NCBI RefSeq assembly: GCF_029910095.1
Contig: NZ_CP094526.1
Location: forward strand, 6,820,001 to 6,884,000
Source of the DNA: Bradyrhizobium sp. ISRA464
Lineage (GTDB): Bacteria > Pseudomonadota > Alphaproteobacteria > Rhizobiales > Xanthobacteraceae
Reading direction: 5' to 3'
DNA: 64,000 nt
Numbering within the stretch: the first letter of the stretch is position 1; each line of letters starts with the position of its first letter. This document shows, piece after piece, positions 9,753 through 20,084 of the stretch. Below the pieces are notes generated by a model. It worked only from the letters and a program-made list of their open reading frames with translations. It did not search any database and was not told the origin of the DNA. The translations under genes were made by a program, and so were the position numbers.

Positions 9753-10862
9753 CTAGCTTGCGATCCGGGCGCGCGACTGTGGCAAAAGCCGCGCTCGAAA
9801 TGCCGCCGTCAACGACGGTAACAACTGCATGGCGTCATTGACGATCGCGATATGGGCAAAATCGAAGATCGGGGCGTTCTTGTCGGTATTGATCGCGACG
9901 ATCAGATCGGCGCCCTCCACGCCGACCCTGTGCTGGATCGCGCCGGAAATGCCGGCAGCAATATAGAGCTTTGGTCGGATGGTCTTGCCGGTTTGGCCGA
10001 TCTGGCGCTCAGAGTGAACCCAACCCTTCTGGACCAGAGGGCGCGAGCAACCATATTCGGCGCCAAGCACGCCTGCGAGTTGGCGCACCAGCTCGAAGTT
10101 CTCCGACGATCCAAGCCCTAGGCCGCCGGCTACCACGACATCGGCATAAGCGAGCTTGGATGTTTCGGAATCGCGATCTGGGATAAACGACAGCACCTTG
10201 GTGACAATACTGTCTTCAATGAGACCGAGCGGATGGATGATGATGCGGGCGGCATCGCGCATCACGCGCTCGGGCATCGGCATGACGCGCGGGCGGACTG
10301 TTGCCATCTGCGGCCTGTAATTCAACGTATAGATCGTGCAAAGCAGCGAACCGCCAAAGGTCGGACGCGTGGCCGCAAGCGAACCATCGGCATCGACTTC
10401 GAGGGCGGTGCAATCGGCGGTGAGCCCGGTCAATAGCGTGGTCGCGACAGAACCCGCAAGGTCGCGGCCGAGGGTGGTCGCTCCCAACAGCAAGATCTCG
10501 GGCTTATAGGTGTTGACGAGATCGGTTAGCGCCTTGGTATAGGATTCGTTGCGATACTCTGCCAGCACACTATCGGAGACGAGATAACTCAGATCGGCGC
10601 CGTAGCAGAAGGCTTCAAGGGCGGCGTTACGCGTGGTCTCTCCTTCCGGACCGATGACAACGGCGGCGAGATCGACATTCAGCCTGTCGGCGAGCCGTCG
10701 GCCGGCGCCCATGAGCTCCCAGGAGACGGGATGCACTTGACCGCGCTCCTGCTCGACGAAGACCCAGACATGCTTGTAGGCCTTGAAATGCTCCGGCAGT
10801 TCTTTTTTGGCTGCTGCGCGACCGCCTGCGGCCGGCATCGCGGCTTGAGTGACTTTGCTCAT
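9753..10862 (-). CDS. fixB: FixB, electron transfer flavoprotein alpha subunit
   Basis: The 369-residue protein has an N-terminal ETF alpha/beta fold ([20 protein letters not shown]) and a C-terminal FAD-binding domain ([18 protein letters not shown], later [15 protein letters not shown]). It normally pairs with FixA, but the gene directly upstream, where fixA usually lies, is only a remnant here. A functional FixA must therefore come from elsewhere if the complex is active. The ATG has GGGGAA upstream. Confidence 0.95.
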   Translation of the reverse strand: MSKVTQAAMPAAGGRAAAKKELPEHFKAYKHVWVFVEQERGQVHPVSWELMGAGRRLADRLNVDLAAVVIGPEGETTRNAALEAFCYGADLSYLVSDSVLAEYRNESYTKALTDLVNTYKPEILLLGATTLGRDLAGSVATTLLTGLTADCTALEVDADGSLAATRPTFGGSLLCTIYTLNYRPQMATVRPRVMPMPERVMRDAARIIIHPLGLIEDSIVTKVLSFIPDRDSETSKLAYADVVVAGGLGLGSSENFELVRQLAGVLGAEYGCSRPLVQKGWVHSERQIGQTGKTIRPKLYIAAGISGAIQHRVGVEGADLIVAINTDKNAPIFDFAHIAIVNDAMQLLPSLTAAFRARLLPQSRARIAS

Positions 10863-10877
10863 ATCTATGAATTCCCC

Positions 10878-11405
10878 TCAGACCCTGCGCACCTGCGCCA
10901 TAAGATTAGTCTTCCTGCCGGGTCGTCCCCGAAGATGGACCTGATCAGCATCTGACAGCTTCTCGGCAGTCTGCACGGGGCCTGTCTTCCCGGTGCAGGC
11001 GCGGTGAGTAAGGAGGCGCTTGACGATGGCGGCCGTACCGCGCGGATCGTAGTTCGAGCTTTTCTCGACAGCAGACCCTGCCCACTCCGTTTCACGACGA
11101 GCGTCACCGCTGGCACCGCGCCGCCCCTGCAACCGCGTCGAATCTGGCAGATCACGTCCGGCACGATCGGCCAGGCAAGTGCGCCTTGCGCGAGATGCTT
11201 GCACCCCAGCCGCGGCACAGCGCGCCGCATACGACGTGGCGAGCCATGTGACGTTGCTGCTGAGCCGCTTGTGACGTTCGTGCGTGGCGCCGGACGAGCA
11301 AGCCGTCTGCGGCCGCTTCCCTCGACATTTGATGCTGTTAGTCAAGCGCTGGACGCGGGACTGCGCCGAACCGAGGACCGACTTGATATAAACGACGTTA
11401 TGCAT
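10878..11405 (-). pseudogene. fixA: Decayed fixA remnant
   Basis: The start of this frame (MHNVVYIKSVLGSAQSRVQ) clearly resembles the FixA N-terminus (MHNVVCIKQVPDSAQIRV), and a stretch near the C-terminus (RGTAAIVKRLL) resembles the FixA segment RGSPTVVKRVF. What lies between is shortened and mostly unrecognisable, and the frame totals about 175 codons where FixA has about 280. It sits exactly where fixA lies in nifW-fixABCX clusters of other rhizobia. In Bradyrhizobium japonicum the working fixA is known to be unlinked from fixBCX, which fits loss here. Confidence 0.75.
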
Positions 11406-11559
11406 GTTTTCTCCAGCTGTTGCGCGGGTGCAGGAACGACCCATTGGCCACCACCTTCCGGCCAAGCCCGGCCTCGACCGCGTCAAAGGCGATTTCGAAC
11501 GCAAGCTTTGGTCCGCAAACTGATGCGGCGCGAGCGGCGAGCAGTGAAAGAAACGTCAT
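11398..11559 (-). CDS. Small frame of 53 aa ahead of the fixA remnant
   Basis: This short frame begins MTFLSLLAARAASVCGPKLA and ends overlapping the ATG of the fixA remnant. Its ATG is preceded by TAAGGAAG. I do not recognise it. The good ribosome-binding site and stop/start overlap with fixA suggest it was once translated with fixA. It could be a genuine small gene or the 3' end of a deleted one. Confidence 0.3.
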   Translation of the reverse strand: MTFLSLLAARAASVCGPKLAFEIAFDAVEAGLGRKVVANGSFLHPRNSWRKHA

Positions 11560-11856
11560 TGATCTTCCTTAACTCTCTTCGGACCTTGCCAAGTCTGTAG
11601 CGTCGGCGTCGATAACAGACTGCCGGACAGCAAGCGCCATACCAGTTGCGAGGCCGCCGAAAATCATGTGTCAAAGCAACCGCTTGAGGCTGATTGGACG
11701 GCGTAGTCACGATCGCCGACACGACGCCTCCGGACATCGGTCCGGAATGTGACAGCACCGCCTTGTATTTCGCCGCGCAGCCGATCCGGATGAAAGCGAA
11801 GACGACGTAACACGCCGAAACAACGCCCATTGAGGGCAGCGACGTGATGCCCAGGA

Positions 11857-12198
11857 CTACTTCAGTGCACTCAGCGGCACGAATGCCGCCGGCTTCTTCG
11901 GTTCGACGACTGCATCCTTCAACACCTTGAAGACCCGCTGCTCGATCGGCGATGACGCCACAAAATCGGCGTAGGCCCGCTCCAGCATCGCCTTGCAACG
12001 CTCCGTCACCTCCGCCTCCGCGACCCCAGCGAATTGTTCCTTGGCGAGATATTGCCCCATGCGCCTTAAGACATGCAGGCGCGCGACATTGAGGATCTTG
12101 GGGTCGTAGGGAACGCCGAGCAGTGCAAAAAAGTCTTCCGCCGAGGAGGCTTCGTCGAGTCGATCCAGGATGCTGCCTGTTCCCTGTGCGCCGTTCAT
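11857..12198 (-). CDS. nifW: NifW, nitrogenase stabilising/protective protein
   Basis: The 113-residue protein matches NifW, which associates with the MoFe protein and is linked to its maturation or oxygen protection. The family-typical segment SAEDFFALLGVPYDPKILNVARLHVLRRMGQ runs from about residue 18. The frame extends upstream to a TTG at 12249, but the ATG at 12198 has GGAG at good spacing and gives the usual family length. It lies 563 bp after nifV with no promoter seen between, so it may be read from the nifV promoter. Confidence 0.92.
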   Translation of the reverse strand: MNGAQGTGSILDRLDEASSAEDFFALLGVPYDPKILNVARLHVLRRMGQYLAKEQFAGVAEAEVTERCKAMLERAYADFVASSPIEQRVFKVLKDAVVEPKKPAAFVPLSALK

Positions 12199-12761
12199 CG
12201 AAAAATCTCCGTCGGGTTGGGCCGCCGGTGGCTCGTTGAAATCCGGCAAAGCCTGATGCTCTCGATACAGTCGCTCCTCGCGCAGGCGCTAGATATCGCT
12301 CGACCACGCCTGTAAAAGTTCGAATAAATGGACCGGAATGGCGATGACATCGCCGGCAGGAGTCGTGATCAGCTGACAGTAACGCTCGAGGTGAGCAGGC
12401 CGGAAATGACCGCCTTGCGGCCGCAGGCATGTCAGAAGATCGCGCACAGTGGCGTCGCGTTGAGCATGCGCGATGGCCGGAGAATTTGCATTGACCCGCG
12501 CCTTTGCCGCCCGTCGAGGGAGGGATCCTCTCGACGTCCGGGCCGAGTACGACGCAGCCTTTCGAGGCTCGGCGGCACCTGTCGGTTGCCTTGGCCGGTG
12601 GACCGCCACAGGACCAAAAGCTCTGGAGTCCACGGAGCGCGCCGCGCAAGCACGAGCGGACGGCTGCACTATTTTCGCCGATCAACGAGATCGAAGACTG
12701 CGCTCGGCGTGCGGCGGCTTTTTCGAAGCGTTCGCAAGCGACAATGCTGGACATCGCCGCC
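12199..12761. other. nifV-nifW intergenic stretch with a coding-like patch
   Basis: There is no complete gene. On the minus strand, about 12289-12480 encodes a protein-like stretch (GGHFRPAHLERYCQLITTP, then VIAIPVHLFELLQAWSSDI) ending in a stop. It has no start codon of its own and the sequence upstream is low quality. It could be the tail of a deleted gene. I saw no sigma-54 site. Confidence 0.4.
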
Positions 12762-13931
12762 TCAAGGGTGTTCGCAGACGTCGCGCCAGATGGAAATCAC
12801 CGTCTCGCGCTGAACCGGCAGTTTGTGCGCGATGGCATGCTTTTGCACGCGCGAAAGTATCTGCCTTGCTTGATCGGCGTTGGCTGCAAGCTGCAATTCG
12901 TCGAGCAGCAAGGTGATTGCCGAAAGCCCGGAATGCTTTCCGATCGCAAAGCGGTTGGAGCGACCGAACAGGTGGGGATCAAGCGACTGATAGGTGCGTT
13001 GATCCTTCAACAGGCCATCGACATGAATACCTGATTCATGAGTGAACACGTGCTCACCCACGATCGCCTTATTCAGCGGAATCGTACGCGCCGCCGCGGC
13101 CGCGACCACGGTCGCGACGTTCTCGAGTTCCGACAGAATGATGCCGGTCTCGACTCCGTAGAGCTGTTGAAGTGCCACCGCGACTTCCTCCAGCGGGGCA
13201 TTTCCGGCCCGCTCGCCCAGTCCGATGACGGTCACCGAGGCATGGCTCGCGCCGCCCTTGATGGCTGCAAGCGTATTTGCGGTCGCAAGCCCGAGATCAT
13301 CGTGGCCGTGAAATTCGAGCTCAAGATTCGCGGCCGCGCGTAGCTCCCCGACCAGGGCATAGGTGGAATCGGGATCGAGCACACTGAGCGTATCGGCAAT
13401 ACGAAATCGCCGCGCACCCGCGGCTTCTGCGGCTGCGATCAGCCGCTTGAGAAATTCGATATCGGCGCGGGAGGCGTCCTCTCCGCCGACCGCGACCTCA
13501 AGCCCCCGCTCACGGGCGTAACCCACCACCTGCTTCACCCGTTCGAGCGCCAGCTGGCGACTGCCGCCGATCTTGGCGGCGATCTGCACATCGGAGGCCG
13601 GGATCGACATATTGACCATGGACAGCTTTGCCTCGATCGCCGCGTCGACATCGGCTTCACGCATCCGGCACCAGCCAATCGTGGTCAGCGGAAGAGCCGC
13701 CTCGACAATGGTGCGGATGGCAGCAATCTCCTCACCGCCCATGGCGGGCGTTCCTGCCTCGAGCTCCGTGACTCCTGCCCGCGCCAGCGCCTGCGCGATC
13801 GCGAGCTTCTCATCCGCGCTGAACGCAACGCCAGGCGCCTGTTCGCCGTCGCGCAGGGTCGTGTCATTGAGCACGATCGGCGTGGCCCGCGTCATCTCGG
13901 ACCAGGAAGGTTTGGCAGTGGCAGCGATCAC
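12762..13931 (-). CDS. nifV: NifV, homocitrate synthase
   Basis: The 389-residue enzyme condenses acetyl-CoA and 2-oxoglutarate to homocitrate, the organic ligand of the iron-molybdenum cofactor. The catalytic metal-binding motif is [18 protein letters not shown] near the N-terminus, with a second motif [18 protein letters not shown]. The start is GTG with AAGGAG upstream. Rhizobia often rely on plant homocitrate, so an intact nifV here suggests some capacity for autonomous cofactor synthesis. It has its own sigma-54 promoter and NifA site. Confidence 0.95.
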   Translation of the reverse strand: MIAATAKPSWSEMTRATPIVLNDTTLRDGEQAPGVAFSADEKLAIAQALARAGVTELEAGTPAMGGEEIAAIRTIVEAALPLTTIGWCRMREADVDAAIEAKLSMVNMSIPASDVQIAAKIGGSRQLALERVKQVVGYARERGLEVAVGGEDASRADIEFLKRLIAAAEAAGARRFRIADTLSVLDPDSTYALVGELRAAANLELEFHGHDDLGLATANTLAAIKGGASHASVTVIGLGERAGNAPLEEVAVALQQLYGVETGIILSELENVATVVAAAAARTIPLNKAIVGEHVFTHESGIHVDGLLKDQRTYQSLDPHLFGRSNRFAIGKHSGLSAITLLLDELQLAANADQARQILSRVQKHAIAHKLPVQRETVISIWRDVCEHP

Positions 13932-13967
13932 GACAACTCCTTACCGTGTTTGATCAAGCAGCGTTTC

Positions 13968-13983
13968 AGCAACCGCCATGCCA
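13968..13983 (-). promoter_or_regulatory. Sigma-54 promoter of nifV
   Basis: The minus strand reads TGGCATGGCGGTTGCT, a -24/-12 element with one change from consensus. It lies 36 bp upstream of the GTG start of nifV and 53 bp downstream of a NifA site. Confidence 0.85.
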
Positions 13984-14036
13984 CGCCGCCCTCTCCTCAA
14001 GTCATTGACAACTCAACCCTTTCCTAGTGAGCCGAG

Positions 14037-14052
14037 TGTCGCAAACGCGACA
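14037..14052. promoter_or_regulatory. NifA upstream activator site for nifV
   Basis: TGTCGCAAACGCGACA is an exact TGT-N10-ACA site with near-perfect dyad symmetry, upstream of the nifV -24/-12 promoter. Confidence 0.8.
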
Positions 14053-14174
14053 GCGTTACAATGTCGACGCCTCAATTCAATTCTTGTCACGCTGAGCTCG
14101 AGCTAACGCGGCTTGCGTGGGTGGAGAAATCGCCTGGAACACCAGACTTGTGCGTGCCCTAAGTGGGCTTGAGA

Positions 14175-14864
14175 TCAGGGAGCCGCCCGCAGCAAAACGT
14201 CGCGTCGGCGTTCGGCCATCCGGCTCTCGCCGCTTTCATCGCCAAAGCAGACACTGAAGTCGTTGCATTGTGTGCATATCGGCGTCGTGCACATCAGGAG
14301 GCCATCATCTTCGCACAGCATGCGATAGAAGAAGCGCTTCCATCGCATATTGTTGATATTGCGCGCGGCGAGCGGCGCGAAATGGCGGTTGAGGAGCCGA
14401 GAGAGCTCGCCACGATTGCGCAATCCAAGATCCTCCCACAGGTGGTTTGGCTCTATGGCGCGGCGCGCGATCATTGCAGCCAGCCAGCGGCCGATATCTC
14501 CGTTCGTCGATCGTTGCGCGAGCAGAAGGTCACGCACCATTGCGATCTCGTCGGCCCCGTCGCACTCAAAGTTCGAGATCGGCTCCTCGACTTCGATCTG
14601 GATTGACGGGAAGTATTGATCGAGCACGGCAGCAAGTTCGTGGCACGACAGGCCAGCCTTCTCGGCAAGTAGACCACCATCCATCGTGGCAACGGACAGA
14701 ATCGATGCCAGCACATGACGATCGAAATCTCTGTCGCTGGTAATGTCGGCGTCTGCGGGCGCCACTCCAGTGAGCAGGCGGTAGGCGGCCATTCCCGTAT
14801 GAAGGTCCTCGCTCGCGTCGGTCGTCCCGCCGGCCGAGAACGGAAGCGTTTGCGTTTCGAACAT
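14175..14864 (-). CDS. nifQ: NifQ, molybdenum donor for FeMo-cofactor
   Basis: The 229-residue protein has the NifQ signature C-x4-C-x2-C-x5-C (CTTPICTQCNDFSVCFG) near the C-terminus, which carries a Mo-Fe-S cluster that supplies molybdenum to NifEN/NifH. The chosen ATG at 14864 has GGAG upstream; the longer frame adds 15 implausible residues. It follows nifH by 148 bp on the same strand and is probably read from the nifH promoter. Confidence 0.93.
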   Translation of the reverse strand: MFETQTLPFSAGGTTDASEDLHTGMAAYRLLTGVAPADADITSDRDFDRHVLASILSVATMDGGLLAEKAGLSCHELAAVLDQYFPSIQIEVEEPISNFECDGADEIAMVRDLLLAQRSTNGDIGRWLAAMIARRAIEPNHLWEDLGLRNRGELSRLLNRHFAPLAARNINNMRWKRFFYRMLCEDDGLLMCTTPICTQCNDFSVCFGDESGESRMAERRRDVLLRAAP

Positions 14865-15012
14865 GATGGTTTCTCCACAGCGGCCAAACATGCCACGCCG
14901 CGTCCTCATCCCGGAGACGGGTCTTCCGCCAGAATGCCGATCTCCCGGGGATGGGGGTTCGGGAGACCGGCATCCGCTCGCGTGCCCTTACGAGGCCACG
15001 AGTCGCAGCCTT

Positions 15013-16038
<1,026 letters not shown>

Positions 16039-16059
16039 TCAGTGGTGCTGCATCGCAGT

Positions 16060-16075
16060 AGCAACCGTCGTGCCA
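16060..16075 (-). promoter_or_regulatory. Sigma-54 promoter of nifH
   Basis: The minus strand reads TGGCACGACGGTTGCT, an exact -24/-12 element (TGGCAC-N5-TTGCW), 162 bp upstream of the nifH start, leaving a long 5' untranslated leader. Confidence 0.92.
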
Positions 16076-16144
16076 GTGCCTACCGACGTTTGTAAGCTCC
16101 TGATTTGGTTCGACAATCGTCACAAGAGCGCAGCAGAGCTCGGG

Positions 16145-16160
16145 TGTTTTGGACATGACA
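16145..16160. promoter_or_regulatory. NifA site 1 upstream of nifH
   Basis: TGTTTTGGACATGACA fits TGT-N10-ACA. It lies about 70 bp upstream of the -24 element of nifH. Confidence 0.75.
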
Positions 16161-16173
16161 GGATTCGGTGGCC

Positions 16174-16189
16174 TGTCAGAAATCGAACA
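16174..16189. promoter_or_regulatory. NifA site 2 upstream of nifH
   Basis: TGTCAGAAATCGAACA fits TGT-N10-ACA, centred 29 bp from site 1, close to three helical turns. Confidence 0.75.
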
Positions 16190-16434
16190 GAACATCCGAG
16201 TACCAAGCTGCAACACGCGCCTGCCTTCAGCAGTTCGATGTCCCCATCTGTGGAACGAAACTTGCGGATCGCCCTGCAAACCACCTCGGCAGGTCCGAGG
16301 AGCGCGATCATGCAAGTCTGGCCGGACACGCTGATCGAGCCGCTAACCATGCAAGCCGCCCGTAGACCAGGACGAGCGTTCTCAAACCCGCCAGCGTCCC
16401 TTTGATCGTTCCCAACGTGCACGAACAGGCCACC

Positions 16435-16914
16435 ATGGCGACAATCATTTTCTATCAAAAGCCCGGCTGCTCCACCAATGCGCGCCAGATGCAGGCGTTG
16501 AGGGCGGCAGGACACGACGTGATCGCCAAGGATATTTTGAATGAGCCGTGGTGCACGCAGACACTGCGTCGCTTCTTCGGGGATATGCCGGTCGCTTCCT
16601 GGTTCAACCGTGCCGCCCCGCGGATCAAGTCGGGAGAAATCGATCCGGGCACCTGCGACGCGGCGAGCGCACTCGCGCTGATGCTGGACGATCCATTGCT
16701 GATCCGGCGCCCGCTGATTGAGGCCGGCAGCGCCAGATGTGCAGGATTCAACCAGGCGCTCGCGCGAGCGCTCCTGGGGCAGGCTATCCCAGACGAACTC
16801 GATCGATGCTCGCGCAAAGAAGCCGACCCGTCCTGTCCGCGGATGCCGATCGATCACAGCAATCGACCAACCGCGGCGCGAGGTCAAGACGATAGCCCCT
16901 CTGATGCTTCATGA
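16435..16914 (+). CDS. Nitrogenase-associated ArsC/Spx-like protein
   Basis: The 159-residue protein has an ArsC-family thioredoxin-like fold. It begins MATIIFYQKPGCSTNARQMQ, where the single cysteine of the active-site loop is kept, and continues through WCTQTLRRFF. Proteins of this type, called nitrogenase-associated proteins, sit near nif genes; their biochemical role is unknown to me. The ATG at 16435 starts the conserved domain; an upstream in-frame ATG at 16402 adds an unconserved leader. It is divergent from nifH, but its 5' end lies on the far side of the NifA sites and I found no plus-strand sigma-54 element. Confidence 0.8.
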   Translation: MATIIFYQKPGCSTNARQMQALRAAGHDVIAKDILNEPWCTQTLRRFFGDMPVASWFNRAAPRIKSGEIDPGTCDAASALALMLDDPLLIRRPLIEAGSARCAGFNQALARALLGQAIPDELDRCSRKEADPSCPRMPIDHSNRPTAARGQDDSPSDAS

Positions 16915-17125
16915 AGCTACAAGGAGAGAGGCTCGCGCTGGGACGGTCGCGGGGTGAGAGACACTATCCAGAATGCAGGAGACGACGGTCTTCCCGCTCC
17001 CGGATTTCGTACCGCGCATATCGGATCTCGCGCAAGCACTCGACACAACAGGCGCTGTGCAAGATCGATTTGGTGCGTACATGACCATGGGCTCGACGAC
17101 GCAATTGCGAAGTGACTAGTTCGAT

Positions 17126-17139
17126 TTGATCCGCATCAA
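17126..17139 (+). promoter_or_regulatory. FixK/FNR box upstream of the OmpW-like gene
   Basis: TTGATCCGCATCAA is a perfect dyad of the FixK2/FNR class (TTGAT-N4-ATCAA). It lies 73 bp before the ATG of the OmpW-like gene, where a class II site near -40 would give a leader of about 40 nucleotides. Confidence 0.8.
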
Positions 17140-17212
17140 ATCCTTCGCCACCTCGTTCATGTGAGAGAGCATCGTGCGATTCCTCGCGCTGAGTTCGAGA
17201 ACGGAGAGTCTG

Positions 17213-17962
17213 ATGAGAACGACAACAATCTTGATGATTACCGCATCACCGCTCGTGCTTGCGGCATGGCTTGGTGGAATGACCACGCCACTACGCGCAG
17301 CGGATCTGGCGCCAGCGCCAGCGCCGGTTTATTTCAAAGCGCCCCCACAAGCTGAGCCGTTCAATCCGTGGATGCTCCGCTTGCGCCTACTCGGCGTGTT
17401 GCCGGACACCCGGGGCAGCTCGGTAAATGTTATCGGCGTTTCGCCCCTGTCCTCGCCGAGTTCCGGGCTCTCGATCAGCGATCAAGCCATCCCTGAGCTC
17501 GACATCACCTACTTCTTCACTCCGAACGTCGCCGCCGAACTGATTCTCGGTGTAAGCCGGCATCACATCAGTGGCGACGGTGCGCTCAATGGGCTCAACA
17601 TCGGCAAGGCCTCGCTGCTGCCGCCGACGCTGACCCTGCAGTATCACTTCACGGACTTCGGCGCCTTCAAGCCGTATATCGGCGCTGGCATCAATTACAC
17701 CCTATTTTTCAACCAAACGGCAGCTAATACGCCGTTCGCCGGCCTGACCGTGACGGATTTGCACATCAACAACCAGGTCGGCCCAGCAGTCCAGTTCGGC
17801 TTCGATTACATGTTGGACCGTCATTGGGGCATCAACGTTGACGCGAAGAAACTATGGCTACGGCCGGAATATTCGGCGACCGTCAACGGCGTAATTCCCG
17901 TCACCGGGCGCGTCAACATCGACCCGTGGTTCGTCAGCGGCGGCATCACATACAAGTTCTGA
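17213..17962 (+). CDS. OmpW-family outer membrane protein
   Basis: The 249-residue precursor has an N-terminal signal sequence (about residues 1-29, ending near PLRAAD) and a body of amphipathic strands typical of the eight-stranded OmpW barrel. Visible segments include ELDITYFFTPNVAAELILG, LTLQYHFTDFGAFKPYIGAG and a C-terminal ITYKF with a terminal aromatic residue. The ATG at 17213 has GGAGAG upstream. OmpW porins are thought to pass small hydrophobic molecules. The FixK/FNR-type box upstream implies induction under low oxygen, as expected in nodules. Confidence 0.9.
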   Translation: MRTTTILMITASPLVLAAWLGGMTTPLRAADLAPAPAPVYFKAPPQAEPFNPWMLRLRLLGVLPDTRGSSVNVIGVSPLSSPSSGLSISDQAIPELDITYFFTPNVAAELILGVSRHHISGDGALNGLNIGKASLLPPTLTLQYHFTDFGAFKPYIGAGINYTLFFNQTAANTPFAGLTVTDLHINNQVGPAVQFGFDYMLDRHWGINVDAKKLWLRPEYSATVNGVIPVTGRVNIDPWFVSGGITYKF

Positions 17963-18466
17963 GGCGCGGCACGATCCGAGAAGAAGCAAACCGATTCACT
18001 TAACAGCGGGATCGAGCGCGATGACGATCAAAGCATCATCCCGCTCGGTGCCCGAAGTCGAGCACAGCGCAGCATCCGCTCTAGCCGCGAGCGATCGGCG
18101 GCTCCGAAATGAAGTGCGCGGAGGCTATCAGTCAGGCTTGGGAGTGATCAGGTCACTTTCTGATTCCGGCGCGTGCAGAACATCCGCCCTGACATCAGAT
18201 CAGTGCGGCGGCAACATGGCTGACTTCATCCACAGATGAAGCGCGGCAAGCAGGGGAACATCCATCTCATCTCATCGAAGATTGCGATGAAATCGACGGT
18301 CACGCCTGCAAAGTGGAGAGCACGGCCCGTCCGCGCGGCGGTCTTGAATGGGAATGTGAGGCTCCCCTCGCCGTCCAACCAGGGAGGGGAGTCCAATGAT
18401 CCGGAGTTGCCTGACCTTCGATGGATAAACCGGGCCGACAGTCCGCGCCGCCGAGCGAGCCTCCAG
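17963..18466. other. No recognisable gene
   Basis: The stretch lies between the convergent OmpW-like and [2Fe-2S] ferredoxin genes. The frames present are short and resemble nothing I know. Confidence 0.5.
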
Positions 18467-18811
18467 CTACCGTTTCAACGCCATCACGAGACGATCGACA
18501 CGATGGCCTCGCTTGAGATGGGACTCTACGATTTCGTCAATGTCTTCAGGCGTGGTCGCACGATACCAGACGCCGTCGGGATAGACCACCATCAAGGGAC
18601 CGGCGCTGCAAAAGCCGAGGCAGCTCGTTGCCGTGAAACCGATATCGGTGAGACCTTGGGTTTCGATCGACTTGACCATCCTATCCCACAGGGCTTGCGC
18701 ACCTGAGGTGACGCAGCTGCCGTGCGGATGAGTGGGCGGACGCTCGGTGTGGCAGGCGAAGACATGATGCCTATAGAGCTGAGGAAGTTCGAACTTGGTT
18801 TCTGCGTTCAT
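18467..18811 (-). CDS. Thioredoxin-like [2Fe-2S] ferredoxin
   Basis: The 114-residue protein has four cysteines at 20, 33, 64 and 68 (FAC...GSC...SCLGFC). This is the pattern of the thioredoxin-fold [2Fe-2S] ferredoxins known from Clostridium pasteurianum and from nif regions of proteobacteria, where they are thought to interact with nitrogenase. The start at 18811 drops 23 unconserved residues from the longest frame. It stands alone on the minus strand, and I found no sigma-54 promoter in front of it. Confidence 0.85.
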   Translation of the reverse strand: MNAETKFELPQLYRHHVFACHTERPPTHPHGSCVTSGAQALWDRMVKSIETQGLTDIGFTATSCLGFCSAGPLMVVYPDGVWYRATTPEDIDEIVESHLKRGHRVDRLVMALKR

Positions 18812-19544
18812 ACGCCTGCCCGTGATCAGTTCGCTTGATCTGAAGAAATTGTGGGTCGAAGCCCATGCCGCTCGACGCAATTTCGTATTGATCGTCGCAT
18901 AGACGATCCGATGCGGCAGGCGGTCTTTTCAGCCCGCGAAGAAACGCGGACGGTCCGAATGCTAGAACAATTGTCGACGGGCGAGCGATCAGTCACGGAC
19001 GCCTCCACCGTCTGGAACGGCGTTCCTGATCAAGGTTACAACGTCTCGTCCTGTCATTACTTGCTTCCGCTTCGTCTGTTTCATCGCCCCGCCTTCTCTA
19101 TGCAAGCTCCGCACCAAGACACGAGGTGTACTTCTGCGGCGATCGCCCTCGGTTTGCCGGATTGCAACTATCGACCATTGTCAGATTTGCGACAGCAATG
19201 TTGTCTTTCGCTGGACATCGCGCACATCGAGCGCCGATTTCGCACTCACGTTTCAGGCTTCCAACGCCTGATCCAGGTCAGCCAAAACGCTCGCTCCTTC
19301 TCTATGAGCCGGCCCCTGCAACAGCATCTGACGGGATCGGAAAACGATCCTCGTGATTGTCGTCCTCTCCATAAGGCCTGCGGCTACCACGACATGCCCC
19401 AGAAAGACGCTTGCCGCCACTTCACCGCGAACATGCGCACGCGCTGGCTTAAGGTGCCAAGGTCACTCAGCCATCGGCGCGGGACGCCGAGACCGACGAC
19501 GGCAATCGCAGTCACGCGCTAATCCGTCACAGGAGCACACGCTG
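18812..19544. other. No recognisable gene
   Basis: No frame here has recognisable motifs. A single TGT-N10-ACA match (TGTCTTTCGCTGGACA, 19202-19217) lies 343 bp upstream of the orphan sigma-54 promoter; that is farther than usual for a NifA site. Confidence 0.4.
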
Positions 19545-19560
19545 TGGCACCGTAATTGCA
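19545..19560 (+). promoter_or_regulatory. Orphan sigma-54 promoter
   Basis: TGGCACCGTAATTGCA is an exact -24/-12 element on the plus strand. A strong ribosome-binding site (GGAGGACG) and an ATG at 19587 follow within 27 bp. No exact NifA site was found in the preceding 200 bp. Confidence 0.75.
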
Positions 19561-19586
19561 GTGCGCTTGATGGAGGACGTCACCAT

Positions 19587-20084
19587 ATGACAACGCTGGA
19601 TGTTAGTCAGCCTGATTTCTCTGCCAAACCGACGACGAGGAGGCCTGATCCATCAGATCGAGCCATGTCCCGGCGTGACGGCAGGCATCGGGCCGACAAT
19701 GCCCGGTTACCTCATCTGTGGCGAGATATCGAAGCCGACGCTGAAATGCGGACAGCGAAGTCGACGGCATCAAAAACATCGATATCTGGTTTGTCTTCGA
19801 TTCATTCCGGGACACAGCGCGTCAATAAGTCCACTTCAAACCTTTGTGGCGGATCTCATGAGCTCGGCATTCAATCTTGCGAGGCGAGCATAACAATGAT
19901 CGAAGCCACGGCCCGCGACGGACATAGCCTTTTCACCGATCGCGCCGATCGCGACGGTGCATTTACGAAGGATTCGTACTTTGCAGGGTTATTCCCCGTA
20001 TCGCCGCAGGTGCAGCCGTCGCGTCACTTTCCCAAGGATCTACGATACAGGATCGTCATTTCACGCCCCCAACGGTCCTGTTAG
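19587..20084 (+). CDS. Unknown 165-aa frame behind the orphan sigma-54 promoter
   Basis: Not recognised. The frame begins MTTLDVSQPDFSAKPTT and is rich in Arg, Ser and Asp, with no membrane segment or cofactor motif. The case for translation is its start: GGAGGACG at ideal spacing, directly after an exact sigma-54 promoter. Composition after about residue 25 is weak, and an alternative +1 frame (19600-19893) also reads protein-like (CPGVTAGIGPTMPGYLICGE), so a frameshifted gene is possible. The unit is followed by a structured terminator at 20117-20160. Confidence 0.35.
   Translation: MTTLDVSQPDFSAKPTTRRPDPSDRAMSRRDGRHRADNARLPHLWRDIEADAEMRTAKSTASKTSISGLSSIHSGTQRVNKSTSNLCGGSHELGIQSCEASITMIEATARDGHSLFTDRADRDGAFTKDSYFAGLFPVSPQVQPSRHFPKDLRYRIVISRPQRSC

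Noticed and set aside
10945..10975. Possible tts box (CTGACAGCTTCTCGGCAG)
   Set aside because: Only the left half matches, the AGCT half is missing, and it lies inside the fixA remnant pointing at no effector gene.
11483..12754. 423-codon minus-strand frame across nifW
   Set aside because: It overlaps nifW in another frame and reads as arginine- and serine-rich sequence without motifs. Only its 3' part may hide remnants.
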